NCBI GenBank assembly: GCA_002943765.1
Contig: PQWQ01000004.1
Coordinates: 1,860,001-1,924,000 of the forward strand
DNA: 64,000 nt
Origin: Psoroptes ovis
Taxonomy: Eukaryota; Arthropoda; Arachnida; Sarcoptiformes; Psoroptidae
Direction: 5' to 3'
Shown here in pieces: positions 9,724-22,366 of this stretch. Every line of letters begins with the position of its first letter. Position 1 is the stretch's first letter. The position numbers and the translations under genes were made by a program. The notes beneath the pieces are model-generated. The model was not told the origin of the DNA. It worked only from the letters and a program-made list of their open reading frames with translations, and ran no database searches.

Positions 9724-11746
9724 GAATCACATATCAATATTTTTTTTTTTTTTTTTTTTGGAGAAAAAACAACGAATTTTCAGTGAATTCTAATAAAAAT
9801 CGAAATAGTAAAATCATTAATTGACAAATGAAATAAAATCAAACAGAATAGCGAAGAAAAATTACAAAATAATCTATGAATTACTATCAAAACGAAGTAG
9901 AAAAATAAATAGAATGAAATTGCCTCTCGTAATAACGAATGTGAATGATTGTATGATTCACAATTATTACTATTATTATTATGATTAATTTTCAATGACG
10001 AATCCGAAAGGAATTTTTTTCAGAATTTTGTTTTCATTTCATAAATAAATGAATGAATAAACAAATAAATAAATGATGAATGTAAATTTGAAAATTTCTA
10101 ATTAAAAATTTATTTATTCATGAATCGCCAAAAATTCTATGTGATTCATTTTTTATATCAAAAAATTTCGAAATTTCAAATTTTGAAATTGAATTTGAAC
10201 AATGAATGAATGAATAAATGGAAATAATTTTGAAATTTTAATCTATTTTTTTTCGTATTATTATTCATTGTTCATTGTTCACTACCCAACACATCTATGA
10301 ATCCTATTTTATTAACTCGTTTTTCTGTTTGTTTGTTCATGTTTTATTGCACATTTTGATTCAAAATAATAATGAAAATGATGATAATCATAATGATTTG
10401 CATTACATTGATTTGTGATGAAGAGAAAAAACATTCACATTTCAAACATTCTTGAATATATTCTTATTCGTATATATATTCTTGAATGTATTCTTCAATA
10501 TATATATGAAATGAAGTGAAAGTAAAATTTTAAAATTTTTTCCTCTTTTTTCGTTTATATTAGTGGCAATCAAATTCAATAAAGATTCAGGGTTAATTTC
10601 TCCTCTATTCAATGATTCAATGTTTTGATTTTTTCTACGAGAAAAAAGAAAAGAATTTCAAAATTAATCAAAATTTTTATTTTAAAATAAAATCAGAATC
10701 ACAAAAATATATCAATATGATGACAAGATTGATATAGACATCAAGAATGATCTTGAAATTTATTGTTATTATGTAAAATTTATTGGAAAATGAATATTTG
10801 AAAGAAAAAGAATTAAAAATATTCTCATTTCAAGTATTTAATTTCAAATTTTTAAATTCAACTAATAATTCATTCATTTAAATTATTTTTTGGCTGATCA
10901 TCAATTTTCACATTCAATTAGCAAACATTCATTGTTAAGAACAGAAGAAAAAATAACAATTCCATCATATTTTTTAATATATTCATCCAATGAATGTAAT
11001 TATATGTATCATTCATTCATATATTTATTCAATATTCAATTCAAAAAATTTAAATGAGAAATATTGGTATTGAATATATTATCAATGATTATCAATTCGT
11101 ATTCTTTTTTTTTTTTTTTTGTTCGTTCATGAAATAAATTCCATTATATTCATTCTTTTTTTCATTGGAAATATTTTCCTTTATGTTTATTTCAAGATCG
11201 AAATTGATGTTGCAATATCGCTTTTAAAAAGAATATGTAATATGAATGGGTTTTGTATACGAAATTGATGTTTTATATGATACAAGCATTACACATTATT
11301 TCACTTTGACATAGTTTATTTTATTTTCAAAATTTGAATTTTGAATAAATAAATGAAGAATAAATTTCTTCTGTTTTTTTCATCGAAAATATCATACAAA
11401 TATTGTAAAAAATACGGTATTTAAACATGTGTCATTGTTCTATAAATATGTGTATGAGTGTGTAGATATTTGAATATAATCGAATATTTTTATGAATCAT
11501 TGAATAATATTAAATGATATTGTACCAGTTAAACTTAAAGGAAGCAATCGATGAATGTTTGAATTTTTCGATTCGGAATCGCCATTGATTTTGAAATTTG
11601 AGCATTCAGTTAAATTTTTCGAGGCATCATCATTAAGTATTTATGTAATAGCCGATTGTCGAAGATTATTATACTGCCATCCTTTGTGTTTTTGAATTTA
11701 ATTTCGATTTTGGAATTGATTTGATTGTCAATCGATCATAATTGTC
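9724..11746. other. Non-coding intergenic region
   Basis: About 2 kb of very AT-rich DNA with no credible coding frame. It contains TGAA/ATTA-type degenerate simple repeats and poly-T runs. The last 100-200 bases are presumably the promoter and 5' UTR of the four-pass membrane gene; I recognise no specific element. Confidence 0.5.
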
Positions 11747-13019
11747 ATGATGAGTAATTTCGATTCAGATTCAAGCAGCTATTGCACCAATTCCACTAAT
11801 GGTAACTATGATTAAATTTTAAATTCAAAATTATTTATACGATTTTTCTCCTCAATTTATGAAAGCTAACACTGATAACCGCATAATTAGTCAACATTGT
11901 ATTATTGATGAAAATATGAGTGTTAGCAGTTGTAATAATATTAATTATTGTGGATATCGTTCACCGAATATATACGATAATCCTTCATTGATAATAAGAC
12001 AGCAGCAACAACAAAATTTTATTAATCATATGAAATCGATGAATCAATTCAAACAACAACAATCGATATTAAACTACCCTGAATCGAATAGTGATTATAA
12101 TAAGAACAATACGATGAAAAGTACATTTCCAAAACATTTTGTATATTATCGTATAATCGGATTATTCACAATGGTAATTTATTTACAAAAATTGGAAAAA
12201 AAATATTTAAAATTTCATGCATCTTTTTATTAGATTATGATATCAATATCAATCGTTATAATGTTGATACAAAAATGTCCAAAACAATTATTGATTGATC
12301 ATAAATCAAATTTACAAAAAACAATGATGATAATGACGGATCAATTCGAACAAGAAAAACAGCTACGAGATTTAATAGAGAAATTCCATTTAAAATTGAA
12401 TATTATGCATATCTTGACATTGATTTGTATTTTGACAATATTAATTTTGAGTTTCAGTGATTTGAAACCAAAAAATAATTTAGATTATAAATATATCTTT
12501 TATTTTATCGTAAGTATGACTTTCTAATCGTTAATTATGAATATTTAATTGTTTTTTTTTTTCATTTACAATAAGTCAATTATAATAGTATTTATAGCAA
12601 GCATATCTTCAATGTATACATCATACATAACATATTATCGGCCATGTTATCTTTCATTCAAAAATAATTCAATTGAAATTAATAATAATAATAATAATAA
12701 TGATCACAATATCACTGATAATGATGAAAATATATCAATCAATTCAACAATTACAAATATACATAATCAACAATCGAATATTGATACAATAATTAATGTT
12801 AATGAATTATCAATGTATATAATCATAATAATTAATTTTTTGATATCAATATTATTATTTATAACGGTTATCATTTATTTTTATGATGTTCGTAATGATG
12901 CACGCAATTGTGGTTATTTGAATCGTGTACATAATGATAATTATTATATAATACGCAAAAATAGACCATCACCATCGACCTCATCATCGGTTATTATTAA
13001 TTTTAATAATAATAACTGA
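11747..13019 (+). CDS. Unknown four-pass membrane protein
   Basis: Four exons join in frame: 11747-11801, 11866-12173, 12234-12509 and 12576-13019 (stop 13017-13019), giving about 360 residues. Introns are about 60 bp with GT/AG ends. The N-terminal 110 residues are Asn/Ser/Gln-rich. Hydrophobic segments lie near residues 112-135, 180-197, 210-232 and 292-316. The loop between the third and fourth segments has several N-glycosylation sequons (NIT, NIS, NST) and the C-terminus is polar with a Ser/Pro patch. A four-pass topology with a large last extracellular loop resembles tetraspan proteins, but the tetraspanin CCG motif is absent and I do not recognise the family. It converges on TVP23 with 85 bases between the two stop codons, so the transcripts probably overlap. 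Exon 1 may start at either of two adjacent ATGs. Confidence 0.7.
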
Positions 13020-13104
13020 ATTGATTCAATAATTTTTTACAATCAATTTTTTTTATTTTTTATATAAATTTTAAAAATTTTGAATAGAAAATCAATGATC
13101 TAAA

Positions 13105-14129
13105 TTAAGTGTTTGACTGAGATGGTTGCTGTTGCGGTGTAGACGTCGTAGCTGCATTTCTCATCATCTAAAATTGTAGAAAATAATAGACTTAATTTCA
13201 CATGAATAAATTCAAAATACATACATTGAACAACATTTTTGGTCCAATAAATTGATTAAACATTGATGTTGTGTAATTACTGGCCATCTGTGAGGCATTT
13301 TGGTCACTATTACCAAAACGGCAACGAATATAACCATAGGAATTCGATCCACTCAATACTAATGCGATTCCTACCAATAACTATGGGAAAAAATAAAATG
13401 TCAATTAATCATATCAAATGTAATTTAGGAAAAATTCCAATAATAATTACCACCCAATGTATATTGAATGAAAATATGGCTGATATTAATGAAAAAAACC
13501 AAAATAATGTGAATAAAAACAGACCAATCCAGAATACTGTTGAATCAGATCCACCACTTGGCTTTCGATATTCATTTGATTGCTGTTGTTGTTGATTATC
13601 ATTATTATTGAATAATATAAATTCAACATCATTCGATGTACTTGGTTTATTTTGACTATTGTTTTGTTGTTGTTTTTGTGATTGATTACGATTTTCAAAT
13701 ACCCAATATGAATGACCATCATCGTCTATATAATTCCACCAACGTAGACCAACCAACAAACGACCAGTAATATTCTTGACAATCCAAAAATCGATTGATA
13801 TCAGAAATACAATGATGACAAATACACCGAGAAAATCTTGTGCAAATATTGAACCGAATAAATAAATAAATATTGCAATTATTTTGAACATTAAATGAAA
13901 TGTGACTGCCCATGGATGTCTATATAGATAATAATAATAATACAACGATGAGATTGATAAAATAAAATAATATTTACTCATATACCGACCTGAATTTAGG
14001 CTTAGCCATTTGTTGATCACTATTATTATCATTTGATAAAACACCGAATGTGCCATCTTGTCCAAAACCAAAACCACCATTATTATCAATGTTTGTTGAT
14101 TGTTGTAATGTTGATCTATTTTGTCCCAT
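13105..14129 (-). CDS. TVP23: Golgi membrane protein TVP23 homolog
   Basis: Four exons on the minus strand, 14129-13990, 13919-13451, 13380-13225 and 13167-13105, encode about 275 residues. TVP23 (FAM18) proteins are four-pass Golgi/TGN membrane proteins involved in retrograde traffic and organisation of Golgi transport. The signature KNITGRLLVGLRWWNYIDDDG, preceded by two membrane spans and followed by WVFE, is diagnostic. The YGYIRC segment after the last span also matches. The start shown (MGQNRSTL) gives the usual short polar N-terminus before RHPWAVTFHL. Compared with human TVP23 (about 205 residues), the extra length is a Gln/Asn insertion after the WVFE motif and a Gln/Pro/Ser tail. 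The first donor (GTCGGT) is weak but is the one that keeps frame. Confidence 0.92.
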
Positions 14130-14416
14130 ATTATAATTGAATTGATCAGATTATTTCGACCAGATATATTGGTTGGAATGTTTCGATTCAAAACAGAATT
14201 ATTCGATTACAATGAATCAAAATATCATTGAAAATGAGCAACGATGGAGAATGCTGGCATCAGAATACATAAACAACGATTACAACGCCATCGATTGAAA
14301 CAAAAAATCAATTGAAATTTGAATCTTTTCATAAAATTTTTTCAGATTATTTTATTATCAAAGTTATTGAAATGAAATCAGGATAAAACAGAATAATAAT
14401 TTGGGAATCAAAATTT
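14130..14416. other. Short intergenic spacer between two minus-strand genes
   Basis: This 287-base spacer separates the stop of the RVTF-motif gene from the TVP23 start. It must hold the 3' UTR of the first and the 5' UTR or promoter of the second; no motif is recognisable. Confidence 0.4.
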
Positions 14417-15013
14417 TCAATTTAAGGGCACGAAATGAATAGTTTTAAAATCTGAAAATGTTACCCTTCGTTCAGTTGATGGTCCGTCCAAAAGTTTATC
14501 ATGCTCATCACTCAAACTGACATGTGTATCCAAATCGTATAATTTATTTGAAAACGAGAGTGCGGCATTTTCATCATCATTATCTTCATCGGAATCAGGA
14601 TCCAAAAATTTAGACGGCTGATAAACATATTCTGTTCGGTGTTCCCGATCATTTGTGTGAGCTACATGCCAATCGATCAGTTCCATTTGATCATATCTTT
14701 TTCTCTCAGATTTACTGATCGGTTTTTCAGGGAAAAATCTTTTTTTCAATGATCGCACTATTCGTCGTAATCGTTTCAGTGTTTTTGAAGGTTTTTTCTT
14801 GTGAACACGATACGATAATAGTCTTTCTTGTTTATTACCCATAATTGATTCAAAAATTTCATCAACTGATAAATCACTATTCAATCGATCGCCATACACT
14901 TCTTTCAAATATCGACAAAATTCACAGCGATTATCGAAATGATCACAATGATGATGATTATGAAAATAAGCATAAGTGTAATCAGGATAATTATCGAATC
15001 GATTGGAATACAT
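14417..15013 (-). CDS. Unknown charged protein with RVTF (PP1-docking-like) motif
   Basis: One uninterrupted frame; the first ATG (15013) gives 198 residues, and no splice acceptor precedes it in frame. Composition is complex and charged, unlike the spurious AT-rich frames nearby. The N-terminus is rich in Tyr, His and Cys (HNHHHCDHFDNRCEFC), possibly metal-binding. The middle is strongly basic (KKPSKTLKRLRRIVRSLKKR) and could be a nuclear localisation or nucleic-acid-binding segment. It is followed by an acidic patch (DPDSDEDNDDE). Near the C-terminus RRVTFSDF (about 182-189) fits the RVxF motif by which regulators dock on protein phosphatase 1, also with the acidic/serine context typical of such sites. 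No family recognised. It is divergent from FITM, with 775 bases between the starts. Confidence 0.65.
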   Translation of the reverse strand: MYSNRFDNYPDYTYAYFHNHHHCDHFDNRCEFCRYLKEVYGDRLNSDLSVDEIFESIMGNKQERLLSYRVHKKKPSKTLKRLRRIVRSLKKRFFPEKPISKSERKRYDQMELIDWHVAHTNDREHRTEYVYQPSKFLDPDSDEDNDDENAALSFSNKLYDLDTHVSLSDEHDKLLDGPSTERRVTFSDFKTIHFVPLN

Positions 15014-15788
15014 ATCATCAGGATAATTCGCGATTTCATCCAGAATTGATGAATGATTGTAACGTAATGATAATGCAAACAACGCAAATTACATAAATAA
15101 CAATCAGGTTTTGATTATTAACAAGTGTTTAGGTGAAATTTGAATTTTTTTATTTTTTTGCTTTTGCTTTCCTATTGATAATTCATAAATGTTGTGATGC
15201 TTTTTTCCAATTTTTAGGATTTAATTCATAAATGTTGTCAAGCATTGATTTGATTCAAATTATGCTGCTGAAAAAAAACTTGCTTTCTACCAAACAGCGC
15301 CGGTAGCCTTTCAAATGTTGAATAAATTTCAACGTATTGATACGTTTAATCTCCGGTGAAAATTGTTTGCGTTCAACTGTATTCGTACGTCATCATCCAA
15401 GTTCGAAAGCCCAGATATTGTGCTTAGCATTCAAATACATACATTGTCATATACGAATATCATTCGAAGCACTTATTATACAAACAAATTTATTCATTTT
15501 TCGATCAAATTTTATTCGAGTTTATTTTTAGAATATTGTCCCGTTTTCATATTTGGTTGATGTGTGTATTATGCATCAATTAATATTTACATGTTTCTTT
15601 TCTTTGCGATTCTGTTTTGATTCTTATTTTTATTACTAGTGATTACTTACCATTCAAATGTTATTATCAAGTGAATGTTATTCATCGCTTTTTTTTCGCT
15701 AATTACGATCAGGTTATTTGAAATTTGGTTTGATTGATATCATCTATTTAAGTATCATCGAATTGTTTGATAAAATTCAATAAGGAAA
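15014..15788. other. Shared upstream region of the RVTF-motif gene and FITM
   Basis: The region is a probable bidirectional promoter. A 17-base direct repeat (AATTCATAAATGTTGT plus flank) occurs twice around 15180-15240. A GC-rich patch at 15287-15306 (CTACC, ten bases, GGTAG) stands out in otherwise AT-rich DNA. Open frames at 15337-15560 overlap each other in different frames and look spurious. Confidence 0.4.
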
Positions 15789-17480
15789 ATGACGAATAAA
15801 CGAACAAATCGTTCATCATCATTGCTATCAGCCAATAATAATTCAAATAATTGGCTAAAATTTTCAAACACTTCAGTTACAATGGCACGTTCAAGACGTA
15901 AACGTATTGAATCGATGATTGAACAGAATTCAATCAATACTGATGATGATAATAATAATGCTAATAATTCCAGTGCTCACAATAATAATTCACTAAATGA
16001 TCTGTTTTCACATAATCGTAGAAAAAAAGTAATCAATACCTCTACTGAATTTTTACATGTTATCAATCTAATTGTAATGAGTATGTATTTGTGATTAGAA
16101 TTGAATCATTTTATAAATGTGGATTTTTTTTCGTATTTAAATAGGTATTTGCAGGAAAATCACAAATCGTACCTTTTTATACCGAAGATTGATTGTATAC
16201 ATTGCTTTGATATTTATTGGTGGTATATTAAAAGATTTTGCATCATTATTAATACGTGCTTTTATAATACAATTATCATCGGATAATATATTGAATTTAT
16301 ATCTAGTTAAATATGGTTGGCTATGGAATACATTGCTGTTATTGCCAATGATTTTATTATCATGTTCAATTTTAAATCAATTCGATACACAAATACGATT
16401 GAATAATATTGATAAATTAATCGATGATTATCATGATAAAATTAATTTGAATAATAATGAAAATTGTAATAACAAAAAAATTGATTTACAATCATCAATA
16501 ATATTTGGTTATAATAATAATAATTCAAATAAAAATGTAATGCAAACATATATTATTGAACAATATCAAGAAAATATACAATTACAAATGTATGAATATC
16601 TCAAATATAAACGTTTCTCATTCAATTGGTTTCGATGTTTGCTCAAATATTTTTTGAAAAAATTATTTTGTAAAGATTTATTACGTTTTCTTATTTGTAC
16701 CGTATTCTTTTGGATAACAATTAAATTATTTTCATTTATACAATCATCGACAATGATTGATGTTAGTAATAGAAAGCGACCGACATCAAATGGTGATTAT
16801 TGTTTTATTTGAATCAATGAATTAAATCTAATATTTATTTATTCCAATTAGAACTGGCCACGACTACATCAACACCGAATACAAATACGACGAATGGTTT
16901 CGATATTTCTGGACATATTTTCATATTAATTTTTTCAAATTTGATTATTATCGAAGAATGTTTTATCATGATCGGTTGGGAACCGTTTGGTGATCGTCTA
17001 CATTCATTGAGTATCGAATTAATGAACATTATTGTCAAGCAACAACATTCAATGCAATTAGAATTATTCAAACAAAATAACCTTTTCAATTCAAAATCAA
17101 ATACAAATAAAACATCGAACAAAATGAATGAGAATGAATCAAAAAATGAAAATTTTAACAAAAATAATATCGAATTGAATCGCAAATTATACATGATTTG
17201 GTTGGAATATGATCGAAATAGTAAATATATACGTTTTTTATTTCTATTCTTAACAATCATTACAATCATATGGGATTTTATGATTATTCAAACAATATTT
17301 TTTCATCATACATTAATTGAAAAATTATTAGCATCCATATTTTCTATAATTAATTGGTATATTTGTTATTATTTAATATTTCCATTTTTTAATTTAAATG
17401 TTAAAAATTTATCACATATAAATAATGTTTATCAAACACCGACAACAGCAACAACAGTGACAGCGACAACATTATCGTAA
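15789..17480 (+). CDS. Fat storage-inducing transmembrane protein (FITM/FIT2) homolog
   Basis: Three exons: 15789-16080, 16145-16765 (or 16792) and 16852-17480, about 513 residues. FIT proteins are ER membrane lipid diphosphatases that cleave fatty acyl-CoA and support lipid-droplet formation and ER homeostasis. The family is shown by NILNLYLVKYGWLWNTLLLLP, by the block GFDISGHIFILIFSNLIIIEE and by IFFHHTLIEKLL before the last span. The two catalytic His of the family correspond to about H326 (SGH) and H456 (FFHH); both are present. Six hydrophobic spans can be drawn. The protein is nearly twice the usual length (about 260), because of an Asn/Ser-rich N-terminus and two Asn-rich loops before the SGH block and after it. 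The donor of exon 2 is ambiguous: 16766 (GTAATA) and 16793 (GTGATT) both keep frame. Confidence 0.88.
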
Positions 17481-18556
17481 ATTTCAGACATATTCTGATG
17501 TTGATTCATTTCAATCAATCAATCAAAACATTTTAATACTGAAATTTTTAATTTTAAACTCGATGATCATCTTATTTGCATTGAAATTTTATTCATTTTT
17601 ATAATAAAATTTATTTGATAAAATGCAAAAAAAAAATTATCACATTTCATACCCCTTTGTTCATGAAACAGGACTTCCTAAACTACTGGCCGCTACCCTT
17701 GATGTGTATAAAACTCGACCTGTCTCGTCTGAAAAAATTGAACTTGTACAAAATTCCAGAAAAAATGTCTGATTATGCTGTGAGTAAAACTCGCTTGTAT
17801 AATTTTAACTTGGAACCTAGAAACACTGAACTTGATGTTGAAAAATGTACTTTTTTGTTAGAGTTTAAATTGTTGTTCGTTTCGACCTTTGTATAGGGAT
17901 ATGGACCTGATTCGAGACAAGGGTTTTTTCGTTGGTCATCTACGTGACTTATGACCCATCGACCCTTTAGAAAACGGGGTTTTAAAGCAAACAAAAGTTT
18001 AAAAACCCTGATTTCAATAAAAATTTAAAATTTCAATCGCTTTCAGTAGATGGCAACAAAATTGAGAAAAAAATTGAGATCATATATTTTTATATTGCAT
18101 TCTCAATATGCAAAAAAAATGATGAAAATATTTTTTTTTTAGTATTTCTATGACAATGATTTTCATTTATTTCCAGAGAAGAAGCGAGAAAAAAAAAATA
18201 CACCACCAGCAAATAATAATACTACACACAGACAAAATACAGACACACACCATCAAATCATACATCGCACACCGCAATACAGACCAATCTGTATAAATAT
18301 TATTTGTTCATTATTTAGGTGGTCAGCATCGATCAATCAATCAATCAATAGCAATGCTTTTATTATAATATGTGTTGATGGTTTTGTTTCGAGCGCTATT
18401 TTATTATATTTTTCTAATTATTTGAATTTTAAATTTATTTGAAATACTCTTTTGCATGTTTGTTATGAATTTAATCACTTTATTTAAATGATTATCTTAT
18501 TGTTTATCTGAAATTTCGAAAAAAATACATCTATATTCATTGATTATAAATTCAAA
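17481..18556. other. Intergenic region with a compositionally distinct segment
   Basis: After the FITM 3' end comes about 350 bases (17645-18000) that are less AT-rich and of higher complexity than the flanks, with partial open frames on both strands (17615-17896 plus, 17994-17773 minus). No domain is recognisable; it may be a decayed mobile element or lost exon. The rest is ordinary AT-rich DNA, with CA-rich sequence near 18220-18260 and the probable SPTLC1 promoter at the end. Confidence 0.4.
17603..17608 (+). terminator. Candidate polyadenylation signal of FITM
   Basis: AATAAA lies 123 bases after the FITM stop codon on the same strand; chance matches are frequent at this composition. Confidence 0.35.
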
Positions 18557-20526
18557 ATGCAATCAATATTCAATGAATTTTCACACAATATCAATATATC
18601 AATCTCTATTCAATCATTATTATTCTGTACACTGATATGGCTTATTGTACGCTATGTTTATCGATATTATATATTGAAAAAATTCAATAATAATAAAAAT
18701 CATAAAACAAATGATAAATATAGTAATGGAAATATCAATATCATTAGTGAAGAGGTAATTACTTTTTTCCTAAAAAAATGAATCCATAAATTATCAAGAG
18801 AAAATAAATTTCTCACTAATTTTCACTAAATTTCTTTCAATTTAATTAAAGGATATGGAAAAAATACAATCATGGAAACCAGAACCATTGGTGCCTGAAT
18901 ATGATCGTAATCATTTTGCATTGAATACAAAAACAATATCATCAATATACGGAAAATATATTATTGTAAATGATCGAAAATGTTTAAATTTAGCTACGCA
19001 CAATTATCTAGGCCTGGCCGAAGATCGTGATTGTATTGATGAAGCAATAAAAGCTGTAAAAAAATATGGTGTTGGTAGTTGTGGACCTAGAGGTTTTTTC
19101 GGAACAGTCGGTAATTGAATTTTTCAGGGAGTTTTTAATTTCCATTTGATTAATTCATTTTTATCTTATCATAAACATAGATATACACTTACAATTAGAA
19201 CAAGAAATAGCTAAATTTATGCAAACAGAAGAAGCAATACTTTACTCTTATGGTTATGCAGCAATTTCAAGTGCAATACCAGCATACTCAAAATCGAATG
19301 ATGTCATTTTTGCGTAAGATTTGATTTGATTTTTAATGTTGATGAAATCATAATTTTTTCTCGATTAAAAATAAGCGATGAAGCAGTAAATTTTGCCATA
19401 CAACAAGGATTGAGAGCATCAAGATCACGTATTGAATATTTCAAACATAATGATATGAAAGATTTAGAACGAATTCTGGACAAACAAAAAGATTGGGATA
19501 ACAAACATCCGAAAGAAGCGAAAAAAATTTCACGTTTCATGGTTGTAGAAGGTTTATACATCAATACCGGTGATATTTGTCCATTGAAAAAAATAGTAAT
19601 ATCTGTTTGATTTATATTCAAAATGATGATATTTGTTTTAATAGAGATTTTTATCAATCAAAATAATTTAGATCGAATTGAAGCGTAAACACAAAGTACG
19701 TCTATTTATTGATGATACATGCGGTTTTGGTGTTCTAGGCAAAAATGGACGAGGCATCGTTGAACATAGTGGTTGTGATTTAAATGATATTGATATGATT
19801 TCAGCTAGTCTTGAATATGCATGTGCATCATATGGTGGTTTCTGTACTGGTACAATATTCGTTATCGATCATCAACGATTGTCTGGCTTAGGCTATTGTT
19901 TTAGTGCATCATTACCACCATTACAAGCAGCATATGCTTTGAAAGCTATTGAAAAAATCAAAACATCACCACAAAAATTGATTTCATTGCGTGAAAATTG
20001 TCAAAAATTTAATTCTCTTCTTGAAGAAAAACAAAATCAAAATGGTATTCGTATAATTAGTGTGAATGGTGTAGATATTTCACCAATCAAACATCTGTAT
20101 TATCATAAAACTATTGATGAATGGTTAAATGATCCTAAATGTCCTAGTAATTATAATGAAAAAATTCAGCAAATAATAAATGAAAATAAATTTGATAATA
20201 ATTTCAATATATCTTATCGTTTAGATACGATGCGTTTGGAGAAAATCACTGAGCTTGTAAGTATAATGTGATTCAATTGAACATTGTTTTCAATTCAAAT
20301 TTTTCTTTCCTCTAAAAATTAGGCACATGAAAATGGCTATGCATTGACTGTATCTCGTTATTTAGAGCGTTCCGAACATAAATTACCACAACCAACAATA
20401 CGTTTGATAATAAATTCATTATTAAATGATAATGAATTGAATGATATTGTTGATTTATTAATAAAATTATTTACAAATGTTGAACAATTATTTTTTGATG
20501 GTAATTTTTTTCCATCTATAAATTAA
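18557..20526 (+). CDS. SPTLC1: Serine palmitoyltransferase subunit 1
   Basis: Six exons, 18557-18754, 18852-19110, 19181-19313, 19376-19595, 19672-20256 and 20323-20526, give about 532 residues. SPTLC1 is the ER-anchored long-chain-base subunit that, with SPTLC2, condenses serine and palmitoyl-CoA, the first step of sphingolipid synthesis. Visible features are an N-terminal membrane span (about residues 20-35), NYLGLA, YGVGSCGPRGFFGTV (containing the cysteine equivalent to human C133, a neuropathy site), VEGLYINTGDICPL and FIDDTCGFGVLGKNGRG. As expected for subunit 1, the PLP-binding lysine motif of subunit 2 is not present. The protein is about 60 residues longer than human, mainly from an Asn/Lys linker after the membrane anchor and the C-terminal part. 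Introns are short with clean GT/AG ends. Confidence 0.95.
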
Positions 20527-20575
20527 TCAACAAATAGTATATTGATAAAATTATTCAAAAACAATCGAATGTACA

Positions 20576-20581
20576 AATAAA
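20576..20581 (+). terminator. Candidate polyadenylation signal of SPTLC1
   Basis: AATAAA lies 50 bases after the SPTLC1 stop codon on the same strand. Confidence 0.4.
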
Positions 20582-21413
20582 TCAAACGAATTATACTTCA
20601 ATTATGGTAAAATTATTATTATTCTCAAATTATACTCGAAACAATTATTATCAATAATGAATTATTTATATTATTTGAAGAAACTTTATTCCATAATTCC
20701 AATTAATATTATCAAATTAAATATAATTAATAAATTTGCATGCACAAACACATGTTTAATGCCTTAATACTTTGAATGTATGCGATTAAATCATTGATTT
20801 AAATTGAAAAAAAAATTTTGCCATCCAATCATTTAATCAAATTTATTATTCATCCAATTTTCAATGATGTCTTGTCATCTTATCGAAAATAATTGGAACA
20901 ACATTGAGATAGTCATGTGAATGCAATGTGTGTGCGTATGTTTATGCAATCAAACGCATTTATTTTGAATGCACGCACATTTGTCTATGTAAAATTAACT
21001 ATCACAAATGAACAATATATTTCACCTACATTCTACTTGACCACTATTCTTTCAAAATTGAAAATAACAATAATAAATTTGAAAGTAAATTTTATTTTAT
21101 TTTTATAGAAATTTTCAATTTCACTCTGAAAAAGTAGAAGCATTCATCGAATAGATTGAATGGCTAAGCCATATAATCATGGGAGAATCAAAACAAAACA
21201 TGATTTTGAACACAGAGAAAAAGCCAGAACAATAATATAGCCAACAGCGACATTAAACATAACAACAGCATCAACAACAACAACAACAACACAAATGATC
21301 GAAATATATTGCGTGTTTGAATATTATTATTATTTCAAAACAAATATTTGAAAGTAAAAATAACAACAAAAAAAAATGAGAAAGAAAAATAGAAAAACAA
21401 AAAAATCATTGAA

Positions 21414-21420
<7 letters not shown>

Positions 21421-21448
<28 letters not shown>
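21421..21448. repeat. CATA/CA microsatellite
   Basis: A short CATA run passes into about nine CA units in non-coding DNA. Confidence 0.85.
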
Positions 21449-22366
21449 TTGAAAGAGTATCATTTCAAATTGGATAATAATAAATGAATGAATGAAAAAA
21501 TAAACAAACGCACAATCAAAATATATGTTTGTTTGACATGATGAAACTACGTTGTTTTTAATTTTTTCAATGTAACATTCAATTGTTTTCCAATATATAT
21601 TGTTCATTTGTTACATGTTGAGGTTACATTGAATAAATACATTTTCATTGTTTATAAATGATGATGAACCAAAAAATATAACAAATAATTGAATGAATTA
21701 ATTATTCGATGGGTTAATATTGGTGTAGATGAAAGAAAAAAAATGCGAAATTGTAGCAAAAATCGTTTGTGGTTTGATGTAATTTCATGATCATTTTTGA
21801 AATTGAGAAAAATGACAAAATTTAGCTGATTATGTGTACAAGTTTGTGAATATTGATGATGATGATGTATCAAACATGAATAAAATGATGTAATTGCTTG
21901 ATTTATATGAAAAAAATGTAAATTAATCGTTTTTTGTTTTTGTAAATTTGTAAATTTCAAATGAAATTGTTGTCATTTTGTTGTAATGTAAATGTGAACA
22001 AACAAACAAACAGAAAAAATGAAAACATGATGATGATAATGAGAACATTTTCAAATGTCATCGTTTTTTATTTATTTCGAGTGAATTGCTTTGCTTGTTT
22101 GATCAAGTTAAATTAATCATCGATATCGAATTCAATTGAATGAATGCGAAAAAAACAGTGAAGTGAATTGTATTTGAATTCATTGATCAAATGAATGTTT
22201 GTGTTTGTGTATATGTTGAATATGTATTTTGATATCAATTTATCTCTTGAAAAAATAAATGTTGATAATTGATTAATTTCGATGATTTTGATTTGTAATT
22301 TCGATGGTTTATTTGAATTTTTAATAAAATTGATTAATCAAAAAAAAGAAGAAATATTTTCAGTGT

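Larger units (their letters stand above)
20527..22366. other. Intergenic region between SPTLC1 and the CCPG1-like gene
   Basis: About 1.8 kb without a credible gene. It contains the SPTLC1 3' UTR, a CAA-rich run near 21265-21295, a CATA/CA microsatellite at 21421-21448 and, at the end, the upstream region of the next gene. Open frames here are low-complexity. Confidence 0.5.

Noticed and set aside
13263..13595. Plus-strand 110-codon frame with a cysteine-rich end
   Set aside because: It lies antisense to well-supported TVP23 exons, and the Cys run comes from the complement of Gln codons.
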